From positions 1 through 27,359 of IMG/VR virus record IMGVR_UViG_3300030102_001340: a stretch of 27,359 nucleotides of DNA. One strand, given 5' to 3'. The notes beneath the pieces are model-generated. The model did no database searches. It saw nothing but the letters and a program-made list of their open reading frames with translations, and was not told the DNA's origin. Every line of letters starts with the position of its first letter. Positions within the stretch are counted from its first letter, which is position 1. The stretch comes from a virus. This document shows positions 12,610 to 19,952 of this stretch, one piece after another. The position numbers were made by a program, and so were the translations under genes.

Positions 12610-13038
12610 TCAAGCCAGTCGGATGATTGCGCCGGTAGCAGTCGGACTGGGGAAGACGACCGTAAAATCACCTGCCGTACTAGTCTTGTCTCCGCCAAAA
12701 TCTATCACCGCACAAGCCTTATCTGACTGCGTGTCGTTATAGATCATGCATCCGCGCGCCGTAACAGTTGCGTTAGAGAACGTCAAGTCGGAGAAGTCAC
12801 ATACGGCTGTGGTTCCGCTTGTTGTTGGAGTGACTGAGGTCAAGGTTGATCCCCCAGACGTGTAATTCGTTCCGCTCGACTGACCCGTGGTCGTGAAAGC
12901 GGTTGTTGAAGCGCCCAAAGTAGCACTAGACGTGTAGAGCGCCAGCTTGAAAGAGTTTCCTGAAGACGCCGTAAAATTATGTGTTCCGACCAAAAGCTCT
13001 TGTTTGAAGCTGGTAGGAATTGCAGAGGTGATAGCCAT
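12610..13038 (-). CDS. Beta-rich virion protein (142 aa)
   Basis: Begins MAITSAIPTSFKQELLVGTH. It is dominated by Ser, Thr, Gly and Ala in short strands (FKLALYTSSATLGASTTAF). Very similar short proteins are frequent beside nozzle genes of marine phages, as I recall, and are presumed structural. GGGAG lies 7 nt before ATG 13038. The gene lies 6 nt before the nozzle gene. It could be a tail decoration or an adhesin-like accessory. No receptor-binding motif can be seen. Confidence 0.6.
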   Translation of the reverse strand: MAITSAIPTSFKQELLVGTHNFTASSGNSFKLALYTSSATLGASTTAFTTTGQSSGTNYTSGGSTLTSVTPTTSGTTAVCDFSDLTFSNATVTARGCMIYNDTQSDKACAVIDFGGDKTSTAGDFTVVFPSPTATGAIIRLA

Positions 13039-13039
13039 G

Positions 13040-13330
13040 TCAAAGCTCCCTAATTATTTTCGCCATCTCTTCATGGCCTTGACCTGCAAGCATTCCTTGC
13101 AGAGTCACCCGGTCAGAGGCGATGGCACTCTTCATCCCAAGCAATATTAGAGTATAAACTTGGTTTCTGAAAGCCTCGGCCTGCTGTCGAATATGCGGGT
13201 CTGCCTCTGCAGATATGCCTACAATTTTCTTGGTTGTCTCAGTCGCCCAGAACTCTACGTCATGACCACGATTATCGGTCGTTGAGACCATGACTTGGCC
13301 AAGCTGAAACCCTATCTGGTCGTTCATCAT
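13040..13330 (-). CDS. Small helical phage protein (96 aa)
   Basis: Contains GHDVEFWATETTKKIVGISA, then EADPHIRQQAEAFRN and a helical tail. From memory this combination (GH..E.WA...T.KI..ISA.ADPHIR.QA.AF) occurs in many marine phages as an unknown protein near tail genes. There are two possible ATGs (13330 and 13327). The first overlaps the upstream stop as ATGA and the second as TGATG, and AAAGGA lies directly before them. It is probably a structural accessory or assembly factor; no function is known to me. Confidence 0.6.
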   Translation of the reverse strand: MMNDQIGFQLGQVMVSTTDNRGHDVEFWATETTKKIVGISAEADPHIRQQAEAFRNQVYTLILLGMKSAIASDRVTLQGMLAGQGHEEMAKIIREL

Positions 13331-14049
13331 CCTTTATACGGCTCCGGTGCGCGAGGCACCTCAACAGTTTCTAAGTTATGTTTTTTGACCATCGAAGCAA
13401 GTTCTGATCGGTCGCAAATGACCCACTCACCTTGTGGATCAGGCATGGCTATTTTTGGATTTGAAAGTCGGTGATACCCGTACAAACGCTCTTCTAACCC
13501 TACGTTTTGGTCGAGCAGTGAGGATCGAGGGCTTACGCCGACCGTGATTTGGCTGGATATGCACTTGCAGATCCAGAACTCCAAACACGCCCTGCCTGCT
13601 TCGGCAAAATGCAGATTGTGCTTGTAGCTGAAGTCCATGCCGAATAGGTCTATGTGTCCGACCTCATTCCAAAGCGCAAAAGCGAGCGCATACGCTGTTG
13701 TGTTGTTCATATAAGCGCAGCGTTGATCTTTTATGACCTCTTCCAACGGATACTCGACCAGCGCAGGCACACGCTCATCCAATTCACAGGTATAAATCGG
13801 CTTGGTGTAGTTTGGTAACACACGGCGCATGACTTCGGTTTGATTACCGGCGTCCTCTGTGTCCAGAAACCTGCTTACGGGGTCGAGCATGAACACGCGG
13901 TCCAGCTCAAACACAGAAAGAGCAGAGTTTATGCCCCAAACCTCGTCCCACTGCTTGCTGTTCTCTACACCAATAACATAATCGATCTGAGACGCTCCCA
14001 GACCGATAATCGCTATTTTTTTGTCTTTCAGTTCTGCAATTTTTTCCAT
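13327..14049 (-). CDS. DUF115/MptE-like Rossmann-fold protein
   Basis: A 240-residue protein. A Rossmann-type start, KKIAIIGLGASQIDYV (10-25), is followed by WDEVWGINSALSVFELDRVF. A second motif is HIDLFGMDFSYKHNLHFAEA (132-151). These match the pattern of the DUF115/MptE-like group (from memory), which includes sugar-transfer-related and pterin enzymes. In phages the activity is unknown; a role in modifying virion or host surface glycans is possible. ATG 14049 was chosen over the in-frame TTG three bases upstream. It overlaps the adaptor stop as TGATG. An enzyme-like protein placed between connector and nozzle genes is unusual. Confidence 0.6.
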   Translation of the reverse strand: MEKIAELKDKKIAIIGLGASQIDYVIGVENSKQWDEVWGINSALSVFELDRVFMLDPVSRFLDTEDAGNQTEVMRRVLPNYTKPIYTCELDERVPALVEYPLEEVIKDQRCAYMNNTTAYALAFALWNEVGHIDLFGMDFSYKHNLHFAEAGRACLEFWICKCISSQITVGVSPRSSLLDQNVGLEERLYGYHRLSNPKIAMPDPQGEWVICDRSELASMVKKHNLETVEVPRAPEPYKG

Positions 14050-14699
14050 CAAGTCACACCAGTACGCAAAAGATCATATCGGTACTCGTCTCTTGTGCCT
14101 CGGCCCTCGCTCAGATTCTTCATCCGAGCTATGCCTTCTTTGAAACGAGCCTCGAAGTTACCAATCACGTCAGGTGCTTCTTTGAGGAAAATCGCTGCTT
14201 CGACAAGGGTGCCGTATAGCAACGGATCGGGGTGCTCTGTGCTCAACAAAGTTGTGCCTGAGTCTGCCCCTGCAGTCAGCGAAGTCGGTTTCGCAAGATA
14301 ATGCAATTCCACGGTGTACCCGCTGTCGGGGATTGGACTCAACTCAAAAGCTGAGTCGTCAAACTGCGAATAATATTTCGGAAACGCGGTTGTCGTAGTC
14401 GTCGGGCTGTACTGCTTGATGAACGAGGGATGCTTGAAATCGAGATAGTGATACTTGTTGTTACTATCAATGACAGCAAGAGAGAACGGCGCAAAAAAAT
14501 CAGTCGGCGTTGCCAAAAACCGATTGTTATTGCTAACCGTGCCTTGCACGTTTCGTCGCTGCTCTGGTAGCTGGACCATCTTAAAAATGCGGTCCTCAGA
14601 TTCAGTGATGAACGTGTTCAGGTTGTTATTGAACGTAGTCTCGTTGACCTGCAGATAATCCTGCACAGTCGATTTCAGCGTCGCTAAAGTGAAGCTCAT
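14049..14699 (-). CDS. Head-tail adaptor protein (SU10 adaptor-like)
   Basis: A 216-residue protein beginning MSFTLATLKSTVQDYLQVNE, then FNNNLNTFITESEDRIFKMV. A helical N-terminus is followed by a beta-rich middle (RFLATPTDFFAPFSLAVIDS; YSQFDDSAFELSPIPDSGYT) and a C-terminal helix pair. This is the layout of adaptor proteins that form a ring under the portal in short-tailed phages such as SU10; the family is recalled, not searched. The start overlaps the preceding gene's stop as ATGA. A second adaptor-like protein is encoded at 15022-15717. Confidence 0.65.
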   Translation of the reverse strand: MSFTLATLKSTVQDYLQVNETTFNNNLNTFITESEDRIFKMVQLPEQRRNVQGTVSNNNRFLATPTDFFAPFSLAVIDSNNKYHYLDFKHPSFIKQYSPTTTTTAFPKYYSQFDDSAFELSPIPDSGYTVELHYLAKPTSLTAGADSGTTLLSTEHPDPLLYGTLVEAAIFLKEAPDVIGNFEARFKEGIARMKNLSEGRGTRDEYRYDLLRTGVT

Positions 14700-15019
14700 G
14701 ACGTGGTTACCTCCACAGTTCCAACACTAGCAGTGATTGCAAATGTTTGCAAAGTTGTGCCTAATTTACCATCACCTACATTTGTGTAGACGGCGAAAAC
14801 AGTGCCGTCCTCGCCGTCGCTGGAAGGGTCCGGTCGGGCCTCTTTCAACGCTTGCGGATCGATTGGCGTTGGTTTTTTCATCAACTGTGGATGCTTCGGC
14901 GACCATTGGTCAGGACCGACCAACAAACCGTTCCACGTCTTTTTCATGTCCTTCAGGCGATACCGAAATCCCGTGATATCACAGATGCCGTAGGCGCGCT
15001 TGTTGCTTGCAAAAGCCAT
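14696..15019 (-). CDS. Small virion protein with degenerate zinc-ribbon-like N-terminus (107 aa)
   Basis: The N-terminus reads YGICDITGFRYRLKDMKKTW, then NGLLVGPDQWSPKHPQL (10-46). Related phage proteins, as I recall, have two CxxC pairs here (CDxCG... and VCPEC) before EPKHPQL. In this copy only C13 remains and the second pair is GPDQ, so it probably cannot bind zinc in that way. The C-terminal half (from about 70) is beta-rich and Thr/Val-rich. It lies between two connector candidates, 2 nt after one stop and with an ATGA overlap to the next gene, so it is likely a connector or tail accessory part. Confidence 0.6.
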   Translation of the reverse strand: MAFASNKRAYGICDITGFRYRLKDMKKTWNGLLVGPDQWSPKHPQLMKKPTPIDPQALKEARPDPSSDGEDGTVFAVYTNVGDGKLGTTLQTFAITASVGTVEVTTS

Positions 15020-15021
15020 TG

Positions 15022-15717
15022 TCAGGCAATGTTGTAGTTGCGGAGATCAGGGGCAACCCTGAAGCTGGCTCGCTCTTCGTCTTGTGACAGCGCACGAGTG
15101 AACTCCTCTTCATACAAGGTCTTCAGCATCTGCACCTTTTCAGGTGCTCGCTTCAGCGCCATGTAATAAGCCAAGCCTGCGGCCAAGCACGGGTAAAAAC
15201 GAAACGGAACCTCTAGGGTGTTTGCGCCCACGTCTGCGTCATCCATGCGGCTGAGCACATTGAGGTGTAAAACATAAGCACTGTTCTTGTCAGGCGCTGG
15301 CCAAACCGTCACTGTCGGTGAAAGCTTTTTCTGTATCAAAAACTGATTCGGCTTGCCGGTAGTGCTTTTGGTTGAAAGATGAGCGTATTCAGCTCGCGAC
15401 ATACGGCTCAGCGGGATATCGGTCACCTGACCGCCAAGGGTCTCTCTGACAAATACGTCGAGCACGTCAATCGTCGCTGTAGGGTTAGTCGAGTCGATTG
15501 TGTATTCAGTCGTGTCCTTGACCATCGTGATGGTCTTTTGGTTGACGGTCCACTGATTGAGTCCACGGTTTGCCCATTCTGCAAGCATCAAGTTCAGGGA
15601 GCGCGTGGCGCTCTTCAGGTCGTAACCAGTGCGAAGCTCCAAGCCACAACGCTCAAACGCCTCTTCAACGTAGTCGGCTACATCTAGCTCGAAATCTTTA
15701 CTACCGCTTGCCGCCAC
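15022..15717 (-). CDS. Head-tail connector, P22 gp4/adaptor-like (231 aa), GTG start
   Basis: The N-terminal helices DVADYVEEAFERCGLELRTG and LKSATRSLNLMLAEWANRGL resemble the portal-binding helices of P22 gp4-type adaptors. A beta region follows (TVNQKTITMVKDTTEYTIDS; VTVWPAPDKNSAYVLHLNVL), then a C-terminal helix with YYMALKRAPEKVQMLKTLYE. The GTG at 15717 has GGAG 7 nt upstream and overlaps the previous gene by 17 bp. Together with 14049-14699 it would build the gatekeeper and neck of a short tail. Assignment is by motif recall and gene order. Confidence 0.6.
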   Translation of the reverse strand: MAASGSKDFELDVADYVEEAFERCGLELRTGYDLKSATRSLNLMLAEWANRGLNQWTVNQKTITMVKDTTEYTIDSTNPTATIDVLDVFVRETLGGQVTDIPLSRMSRAEYAHLSTKSTTGKPNQFLIQKKLSPTVTVWPAPDKNSAYVLHLNVLSRMDDADVGANTLEVPFRFYPCLAAGLAYYMALKRAPEKVQMLKTLYEEEFTRALSQDEERASFRVAPDLRNYNIA

Positions 15718-16396
15718 TTTTTGTCTCCGCGTATAAGTTGTCGAACACTTGATTCACGTCGAGAGTGTAATCCAAATCGGACTTGCTGTAATGGATGTGC
15801 TGTGAAGGTCGGAAATCAGGAGCACCTTCGCCCGTCTCAAACCAAGCTGGATGTGTCACTCGAACTCTGTTATTCGGTAGTGCCACAATATTGCCAGTCC
15901 AAGGGCCAGCGTCCAACAATTCCAAAACGTGACTTTGTTTGTGTTGGGCGGGATCGTCAGCTATTTCATTCTCAGCGTAATCAACGGTAAAGAGATATTT
16001 TGCAGGATAGAACTCCCCGTTGATTTTGGCCAACCAAGGACACGGCGTAGCTCGGTCCAATACATACACCGCGTGATTATGGCTCGAGCAGTCCCACGGC
16101 TGACACGCCCAAACAGGCATCGGCTCTGGCCATTCATCTAGCGGAGTATCACCAACTAGCGCAGTGATAGGCATCCTTGCCCACATCGCACCGCCCAAGA
16201 CGTTAGGCTCGTTGTCATCATCGTAGGTTTCAGCGCCAGTAAAGATAACTTGGAAGCTCAAACACCGCGTCGGCATGGTCGTAACAGCAATAACCATGGC
16301 GTGAACAAACTCGCCATGGTATTTCTCATGATTGTGCGTGTACTCCTTTCTCACCCACGCCTTGAAGTGTGGGATGTTACTTTGGAGGTACGCCAT
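15701..16396 (-). CDS. Hypothetical virion-region protein (231 aa)
   Basis: Begins MAYLQSNIPHFKAWVRKEYT. The middle is rich in Trp, Pro and His: EWPEPMPVWACQPWDCSSHN followed by HAVYVLDRATPCPW. Similar proteins with PVWACQPWDC...H.V...D exist in aquatic phages as unknowns (memory only). The paired Cys and His residues could bind metal, but no enzyme family is recognisable. No membrane segment or signal peptide is visible. It begins 2 nt after the basic repeat protein's stop and overlaps the connector gene. Position suggests a structural or assembly role. Confidence 0.55.
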   Translation of the reverse strand: MAYLQSNIPHFKAWVRKEYTHNHEKYHGEFVHAMVIAVTTMPTRCLSFQVIFTGAETYDDDNEPNVLGGAMWARMPITALVGDTPLDEWPEPMPVWACQPWDCSSHNHAVYVLDRATPCPWLAKINGEFYPAKYLFTVDYAENEIADDPAQHKQSHVLELLDAGPWTGNIVALPNNRVRVTHPAWFETGEGAPDFRPSQHIHYSKSDLDYTLDVNQVFDNLYAETKSGGKR

Positions 16397-16398
16397 CC

Positions 16399-16686
16399 CT
16401 ATCGACCGTACAATCCGCTGTTCTTGCTAGACGGCTTTCTCATTCCACCCTTGGCTGCACCTTTCGCCCTCATAGCCCCGCCTTTGGCTGCACCTTTGGC
16501 CTTCATAGCCCCGCCTTTCGAGTACCCTTTGGTTTTCATCATGGCACCTTTTTTAGCTGCGCCGCCATTCTTCATCCCGCCGGGCTTGTTCATGGCTTTC
16601 TTGCCGCCCATAGCGCCGCCTTTGGTGCTCATCTTACTGGTCATTTTTCCGCCTCTTCTCATACCTTTCGGTTTTCTTCCTGCCAT
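16399..16686 (-). CDS. Very basic Lys/Gly/Ala/Met repeat protein (95 aa)
   Basis: Begins MAGRKPKGMRRGGKMTSKMS and is almost entirely K, R, G, A and M. The C-terminal half has an 11-residue tandem repeat, KGGAM(K/R)AKGAA, matched by a 33-bp DNA repeat at 16451-16516. ATG 16686 was chosen because AAGGAG lies 8 nt before it; the longer upstream frame overlaps the previous gene and lacks such a site. It is probably disordered and DNA-binding, perhaps neutralising packaged DNA. Small basic proteins of this kind accompany virion genes in marine phages. No enzyme motif is present. Confidence 0.65.
   Translation of the reverse strand: MAGRKPKGMRRGGKMTSKMSTKGGAMGGKKAMNKPGGMKNGGAAKKGAMMKTKGYSKGGAMKAKGAAKGGAMRAKGAAKGGMRKPSSKNSGLYGR
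16451..16516 (-). repeat. 33-bp tandem repeat, two units
   Basis: Units 16451-16483 and 16484-16516 differ at only a few bases and encode KGGAMKAKGAA and KGGAMRAKGAA. The period is a whole number of codons, so copy number can change without breaking the frame. Confidence 0.75.
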
Positions 16687-16699
16687 TTTCTGCTCCTTG

Positions 16700-17059
16700 T
16701 TAAGATCGTGGTACTCGTGTTTGTTTTTGTTTCGATGGCATGATCGCACCGCAACCACGCGCTTGTATAGAGATAGCTCCGCCTCTTGCAGCAAAGGTTT
16801 TGACGTTTGTAGGCTTGCCACCTACGCCCTGCTTTTTCGCCCTTTTTCTTGTGACAGCAGACTTGATCTCACTCTTGCTCATTCGAGCAGCGGTGGCTGC
16901 TGGGACACATTTCGGATATTTTCTTTTACGGTCTTTTTCGAGTTTCGATCTTCCACATTTCTCGAAGCCGCCACCCTTTTTGGGCGCACCAATGTCTACC
17001 CAGTTGCCCTTGCTGCCTTTGCCGAACCACTCAGTTAATCCGCCCTTTGTCTTAGCCAC
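16700..17059 (-). CDS. Basic small protein with ARGxG tail, GTG start (119 aa)
   Basis: Begins MAKTKGGLTEWFGKGSKGNW, then VDIGAPKKGGGFEKCGRSK and RKRKYPKCVPAATAARMSK. From memory this is a domain of unknown function found in cyanophages and other marine viruses (WVDIG.PKK.G....CGR...KYPKC.PA). The last 28 residues, RGGAISIQARGCGAIMPSKQ and so on to TRVPRS, closely resemble the end of the upstream gene product. GTG 17059 is chosen because the family start is MAK...; it overlaps the upstream stop by 8 bp. An earlier in-frame start would overlap by more than 50 bp. Two conserved Cys could bind metal. Role unknown, possibly virion-associated. Confidence 0.65.
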   Translation of the reverse strand: MAKTKGGLTEWFGKGSKGNWVDIGAPKKGGGFEKCGRSKLEKDRKRKYPKCVPAATAARMSKSEIKSAVTRKRAKKQGVGGKPTNVKTFAARGGAISIQARGCGAIMPSKQKQTRVPRS

Positions 17060-17522
17060 GGGGAACTCTCGTTTTCTTTTGTTTGCTGGGCAACACGCGA
17101 CCAAAGCCTCTGGCTTGTATCATCACTGACCCACCGCTACTCATTTTCTTTGCCATGCTTTTCGCTATCGCAGTGCCACGAGCACGCTCGTACTTGCTTA
17201 AACGACCATCTTTGTTCAAGTCGCTTTTCTCAGGGTCTAGGGTTACTTGACCGCCCGTAGCGCCCTTGTACTTTCCGCCCATGCGCTTGTACTCCTGCAC
17301 CATCCAACCATTTGCATAAGCGGACGGATATACATCGAACTTTGCTTTAGCTTTTGCCTTTGCTTTCCGATACAGCGAAGGGTTTGCGACATTGTCAGGC
17401 ACATCGCTTGCAGATCCGCCCTTCTTCAGCTTGATGGTTTCCAACGTCTTTGCTTGCTTTGCGTGAGTGTTGCTAGCTTTTTTCAGACCTTTGATTACCT
17501 TGTTAAGTTTTTTTTGGGCCAT
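17052..17522 (-). CDS. Basic protein with EF-hand loop and ARGxG tail (156 aa)
   Basis: Three parts are visible. The N-terminus is Lys-rich (MAQKKLNKVIKGLKKASN). A middle domain reads NPSLYRKAKAKAKAKFDVYP, then NGWMVQEYKRMGGKYKG. A canonical 12-residue EF-hand loop follows, D101-x-N103-x-D105-G106-x-L108-S109-x2-E112, within DLNKDGRLSKYERARG. The C-terminus is SGGSVMIQARGFGRVLPSKQ followed by KKTRVPRG. Single EF-hand or dockerin-like loops with this surrounding are known from marine phage small proteins, in my recollection. ATG 17522 was preferred to GTG 17525 because AGGAG is 7 nt away. An A8 run lies just after the start. Calcium binding is likely; the role is unknown. Confidence 0.65.
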   Translation of the reverse strand: MAQKKLNKVIKGLKKASNTHAKQAKTLETIKLKKGGSASDVPDNVANPSLYRKAKAKAKAKFDVYPSAYANGWMVQEYKRMGGKYKGATGGQVTLDPEKSDLNKDGRLSKYERARGTAIAKSMAKKMSSGGSVMIQARGFGRVLPSKQKKTRVPRG

Positions 17523-19246
17523 CACCGTGCTCCTATACCATATTGGTTCGCCAAAAACTGGTTGCCGCCAGCCATCGGTAACGTCCTTGCTGGCAATTCG
17601 CGATTTGCGGAGATCACTGCTGCTTGGGCAGCTTGCGTTGCAGCAGGGTTTATCGTAGCGACACCGCCTGCCACAGCAGGGGGAGGCGCTAATGCCTCCG
17701 GTTGACCAGTGACCGCTCGACTTTGTACGTTTGTTTGTGGAGCTACGAACGATGCACCTGTCTGGTCGAACCCGCCTTGGCCCATCTCGCTGCCGATACC
17801 GGGATCAAAAAACGGCGTAGCGCCCATCGCAGCAGCGCCCTCAGTAGTTGCCACTCCAGTGCTACCGCCAGTGTAAGGCGTACCGTCTGCGCTGATACCA
17901 GCCGAAACATTCGGGCTAACAGTGCTTGGAAATCCGCCTAAGATGTCCTGTGCGATTTGTTGACGCAGGGCGTCTACGTCGATCTGTTGCTGCTGAGGTA
18001 TTTCTCCACGGAGCTGCTCAATCTGTTGAGAAATAGGATCGATGGCGCTTGTTATCGCTGCTTGGCGCTGTTGCTCGATTTGAGCAGGATCAAGCTGAGC
18101 CTGCTGCAAGCTCTGAATCCTAGACTCCAAGCCTTCGCGTTGCCTTTGACCGCTTTGCAATGCCTCCTCGACCAATCGGCCAGTGGCTTGGTAATCGCCT
18201 CTCAATGCCTCAAGATCTTCAGCAGTAGCGCGTCCTTGCAGGGCTGCTTCCAAATCTTGTTGCGTTATGCCAGCCGCCTCAAGTGCAGCAATCTGCTGTG
18301 CAAGCTCTGCTCGTTCTGCGCCAGCAGTGGCGACGAAATCCTGACTCTGACTCGTTATGTCGTCAATTCGGCTCTGTATTTCATCCAGCGGTAACGCGCC
18401 GACCTGATCTTTCAAAGTGCCAATCTGACTTTCTAACTGAGAGACAAGCTGGTCTCTTTCACCCCTCAACAACTCAGTTTGTGCTGCCGTTTCTGTTTGC
18501 ACCGACTCTGAAACTGAAGCAAGCTCGTTGTTCAGTGAGTCAATTCGTTGCTGCAATAAATCAGCGGATGCTTTTTGATCGTCAGAAAGAGTCGCCTGTT
18601 GCTCCGCTAAGTCGGCTCTAATCTCTGATTGAATAGTTCCCAAATCGTCGTTCAAGCCAGAGATACGGGTAGTCAGGTCGCCGATAATGGAGCCTTGACG
18701 GTCCTCCAAATCTCCAAGTGCCGTAGTCTGAGCCTCAGCAACGCGCTGTTGTGACTCGGCTAATTCTGCTTTCGCTGTATCGATATTCTGCTGGAGCTGG
18801 TCAACAACCGTTTGTTGTTGCGCGCGAATATCTGCTCGCTCCTGCAGACCTTGGTCTCGTAAAGCTTGAGACTCTGTAGCTATTGATTCTTTGACTCCAG
18901 CTAGACGATCTTCAAGCGCCTTTACGACGCGAGATCGTTCTGCCGCTTCTGCCTCTTGAGCGGTCGACGTTTCTGCCTGTAAAGCTTCGCGTAAAGACTG
19001 CAAAGCAGACTCTCTTTGTTCTTGCTGGGCAGTTTCTTGCTCTTGTAATAACCGCCTGAAATCAGCCGCTTGGTTTTGTGCGGGATCGTCTGCAAAATCC
19101 AAAGTCCGCAAAGTAGGCGTCGTGGGCGTTGGACCTGCGCCTCGATCAAAGACTGGACGATTAAGCAAAAAGTCCTGCAGCCCTTGATATGGGGAAGTTT
19201 GGCTGGCGTACTCCGCCGCTGCGCGATCTAGTTCTGATTCAGCCAT
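17522..19246 (-). CDS. Long coiled-coil virion protein (574 aa)
   Basis: Residues about 60-430 are an almost unbroken heptad-rich coiled coil of E, Q, L, A and R (for example LQSLREALQAETSTAQEAEA; LVSQLESQIGTLKDQVGAL). A flexible Gly/Ser/Thr/Pro-rich C-terminal part (about 435-574) ends NQFLANQYGIGAR. There are no Cys residues and no membrane segment. Such a rod, encoded within the virion cluster, could be an internal or ejected protein, a fibre shaft or an assembly ruler. I do not recognise a family. It starts 5 nt after the 97-residue gene's stop. Its stop overlaps the next start as TGATG. Confidence 0.6.
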   Translation of the reverse strand: MAESELDRAAAEYASQTSPYQGLQDFLLNRPVFDRGAGPTPTTPTLRTLDFADDPAQNQAADFRRLLQEQETAQQEQRESALQSLREALQAETSTAQEAEAAERSRVVKALEDRLAGVKESIATESQALRDQGLQERADIRAQQQTVVDQLQQNIDTAKAELAESQQRVAEAQTTALGDLEDRQGSIIGDLTTRISGLNDDLGTIQSEIRADLAEQQATLSDDQKASADLLQQRIDSLNNELASVSESVQTETAAQTELLRGERDQLVSQLESQIGTLKDQVGALPLDEIQSRIDDITSQSQDFVATAGAERAELAQQIAALEAAGITQQDLEAALQGRATAEDLEALRGDYQATGRLVEEALQSGQRQREGLESRIQSLQQAQLDPAQIEQQRQAAITSAIDPISQQIEQLRGEIPQQQQIDVDALRQQIAQDILGGFPSTVSPNVSAGISADGTPYTGGSTGVATTEGAAAMGATPFFDPGIGSEMGQGGFDQTGASFVAPQTNVQSRAVTGQPEALAPPPAVAGGVATINPAATQAAQAAVISANRELPARTLPMAGGNQFLANQYGIGAR

Positions 19247-19251
19247 TTATA

Positions 19252-19545
19252 TCACCAGTTTTTACACGACCAATAGGATGCTGCAAAAACATCCTTTTTC
19301 TTTTCTACCGCATCGCATGAGTGGCGAGCGCGAAATGATTTGCGTCGAGCCGGTTCATCTTTTTTGATTGACATCTTGGGGTCGCCGTAGCGCACAATCT
19401 TTACCTGATCGCCTTTTTTGGCGAGAACCGCAAACTTCTTGTTCTTGCCGGGCGTTCTTTTTTGCTTGTTATAACCGGGGAAAGACTCACCTCGGTAGAT
19501 GAGTCGTCCCGATTTTGTGCGTTTCACGTCAGACGTATCAGCCAT
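19252..19545 (-). CDS. Small basic protein with RHSCD...YWSCKNW end (97 aa)
   Basis: Contains NKQKRTPGKNKKFAVLAKKG, then VKIVRYGDPKMSIKKDEPAR and RARHSCDAVEKKKD, ending AASYWSCKNW. From memory, proteins with KKFAVL...RYGD....RR..F.ARH.CD....YWSC are found in cyanophages and other marine viruses, without a known function. The Cys and His pair may bind metal. ATG 19545 overlaps the upstream stop by 8 bp. It belongs to a set of small basic proteins encoded near the coiled-coil gene. Confidence 0.65.
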   Translation of the reverse strand: MADTSDVKRTKSGRLIYRGESFPGYNKQKRTPGKNKKFAVLAKKGDQVKIVRYGDPKMSIKKDEPARRKSFRARHSCDAVEKKKDVFAASYWSCKNW

Positions 19546-19942
19546 AGGACTTGATAAGCTCCAAAATAATCATGTATGTGTCTCCACTGGAGTGACCGAC
19601 CGTTGTGAAATCCAGATCACCAGTTTTACCGGAACCGGCATTATTCGGTATACCAGAAAAATCACTGTAGTCGTGGTAACCGTTCGAGTCTTCACTCAAG
19701 CCGATTGCCAACACATTTGTGCTCGCGTCAAACTCAATTTTCACAGACATGCCTGTACACTGCCACCAGATACGGTTTATCTGAACACCAGAACAGGCAA
19801 CTCCGCGCGAGTTGTTGGTCAACGCAGACACATCAACCTTTTTTACTGCCGATTCACCTGTGCCATCAGAGGCGTTGGTGAATTTCAAAATGGCGATTCG
19901 CTCACCATCCTGAATTGTTTGGCTCGTTACAGCATCCGCCAT
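19538..19942 (-). CDS. Probable beta-rich virion protein (134 aa)
   Basis: Begins MADAVTSQTIQDGERIAILK and continues with strands and turns (FTNASDGTGESAVKKVDVSA; RIWWQCTGMSVKIEFDAS). I recall similar proteins close to capsid genes of marine phages and take it to be structural. GGGGG lies 9 nt before ATG 19942. A 10-nt gap separates it from the upstream gene. It is possibly a capsid-surface or tail part. No enzymatic feature was seen. Confidence 0.55.
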   Translation of the reverse strand: MADAVTSQTIQDGERIAILKFTNASDGTGESAVKKVDVSALTNNSRGVACSGVQINRIWWQCTGMSVKIEFDASTNVLAIGLSEDSNGYHDYSDFSGIPNNAGSGKTGDLDFTTVGHSSGDTYMIILELIKSYG

Positions 19943-19952
19943 AATTCACCCC

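Noticed and set aside
14742-14757. TGTTTGCAAA near-match to the RHH operator palindrome
   Set aside because: Only part of the palindrome, inside a coding region, with no promoter nearby; likely chance.
16250-17038. A 262-codon open frame on the + strand, opposite the basic repeat proteins
   Set aside because: It is the mirror of Lys/Gly/Ala codons on the leftward strand, is extremely Pro/Phe/Leu-rich, has no ribosome binding site and crosses the junctions of two well-supported genes.
17509-17516. A8 run at the start of the EF-hand protein as a programmed frameshift site
   Set aside because: It lies four codons into the gene, encodes Lys-Lys in a protein that is Lys-rich anyway, and neither alternative frame gives a sensible product.
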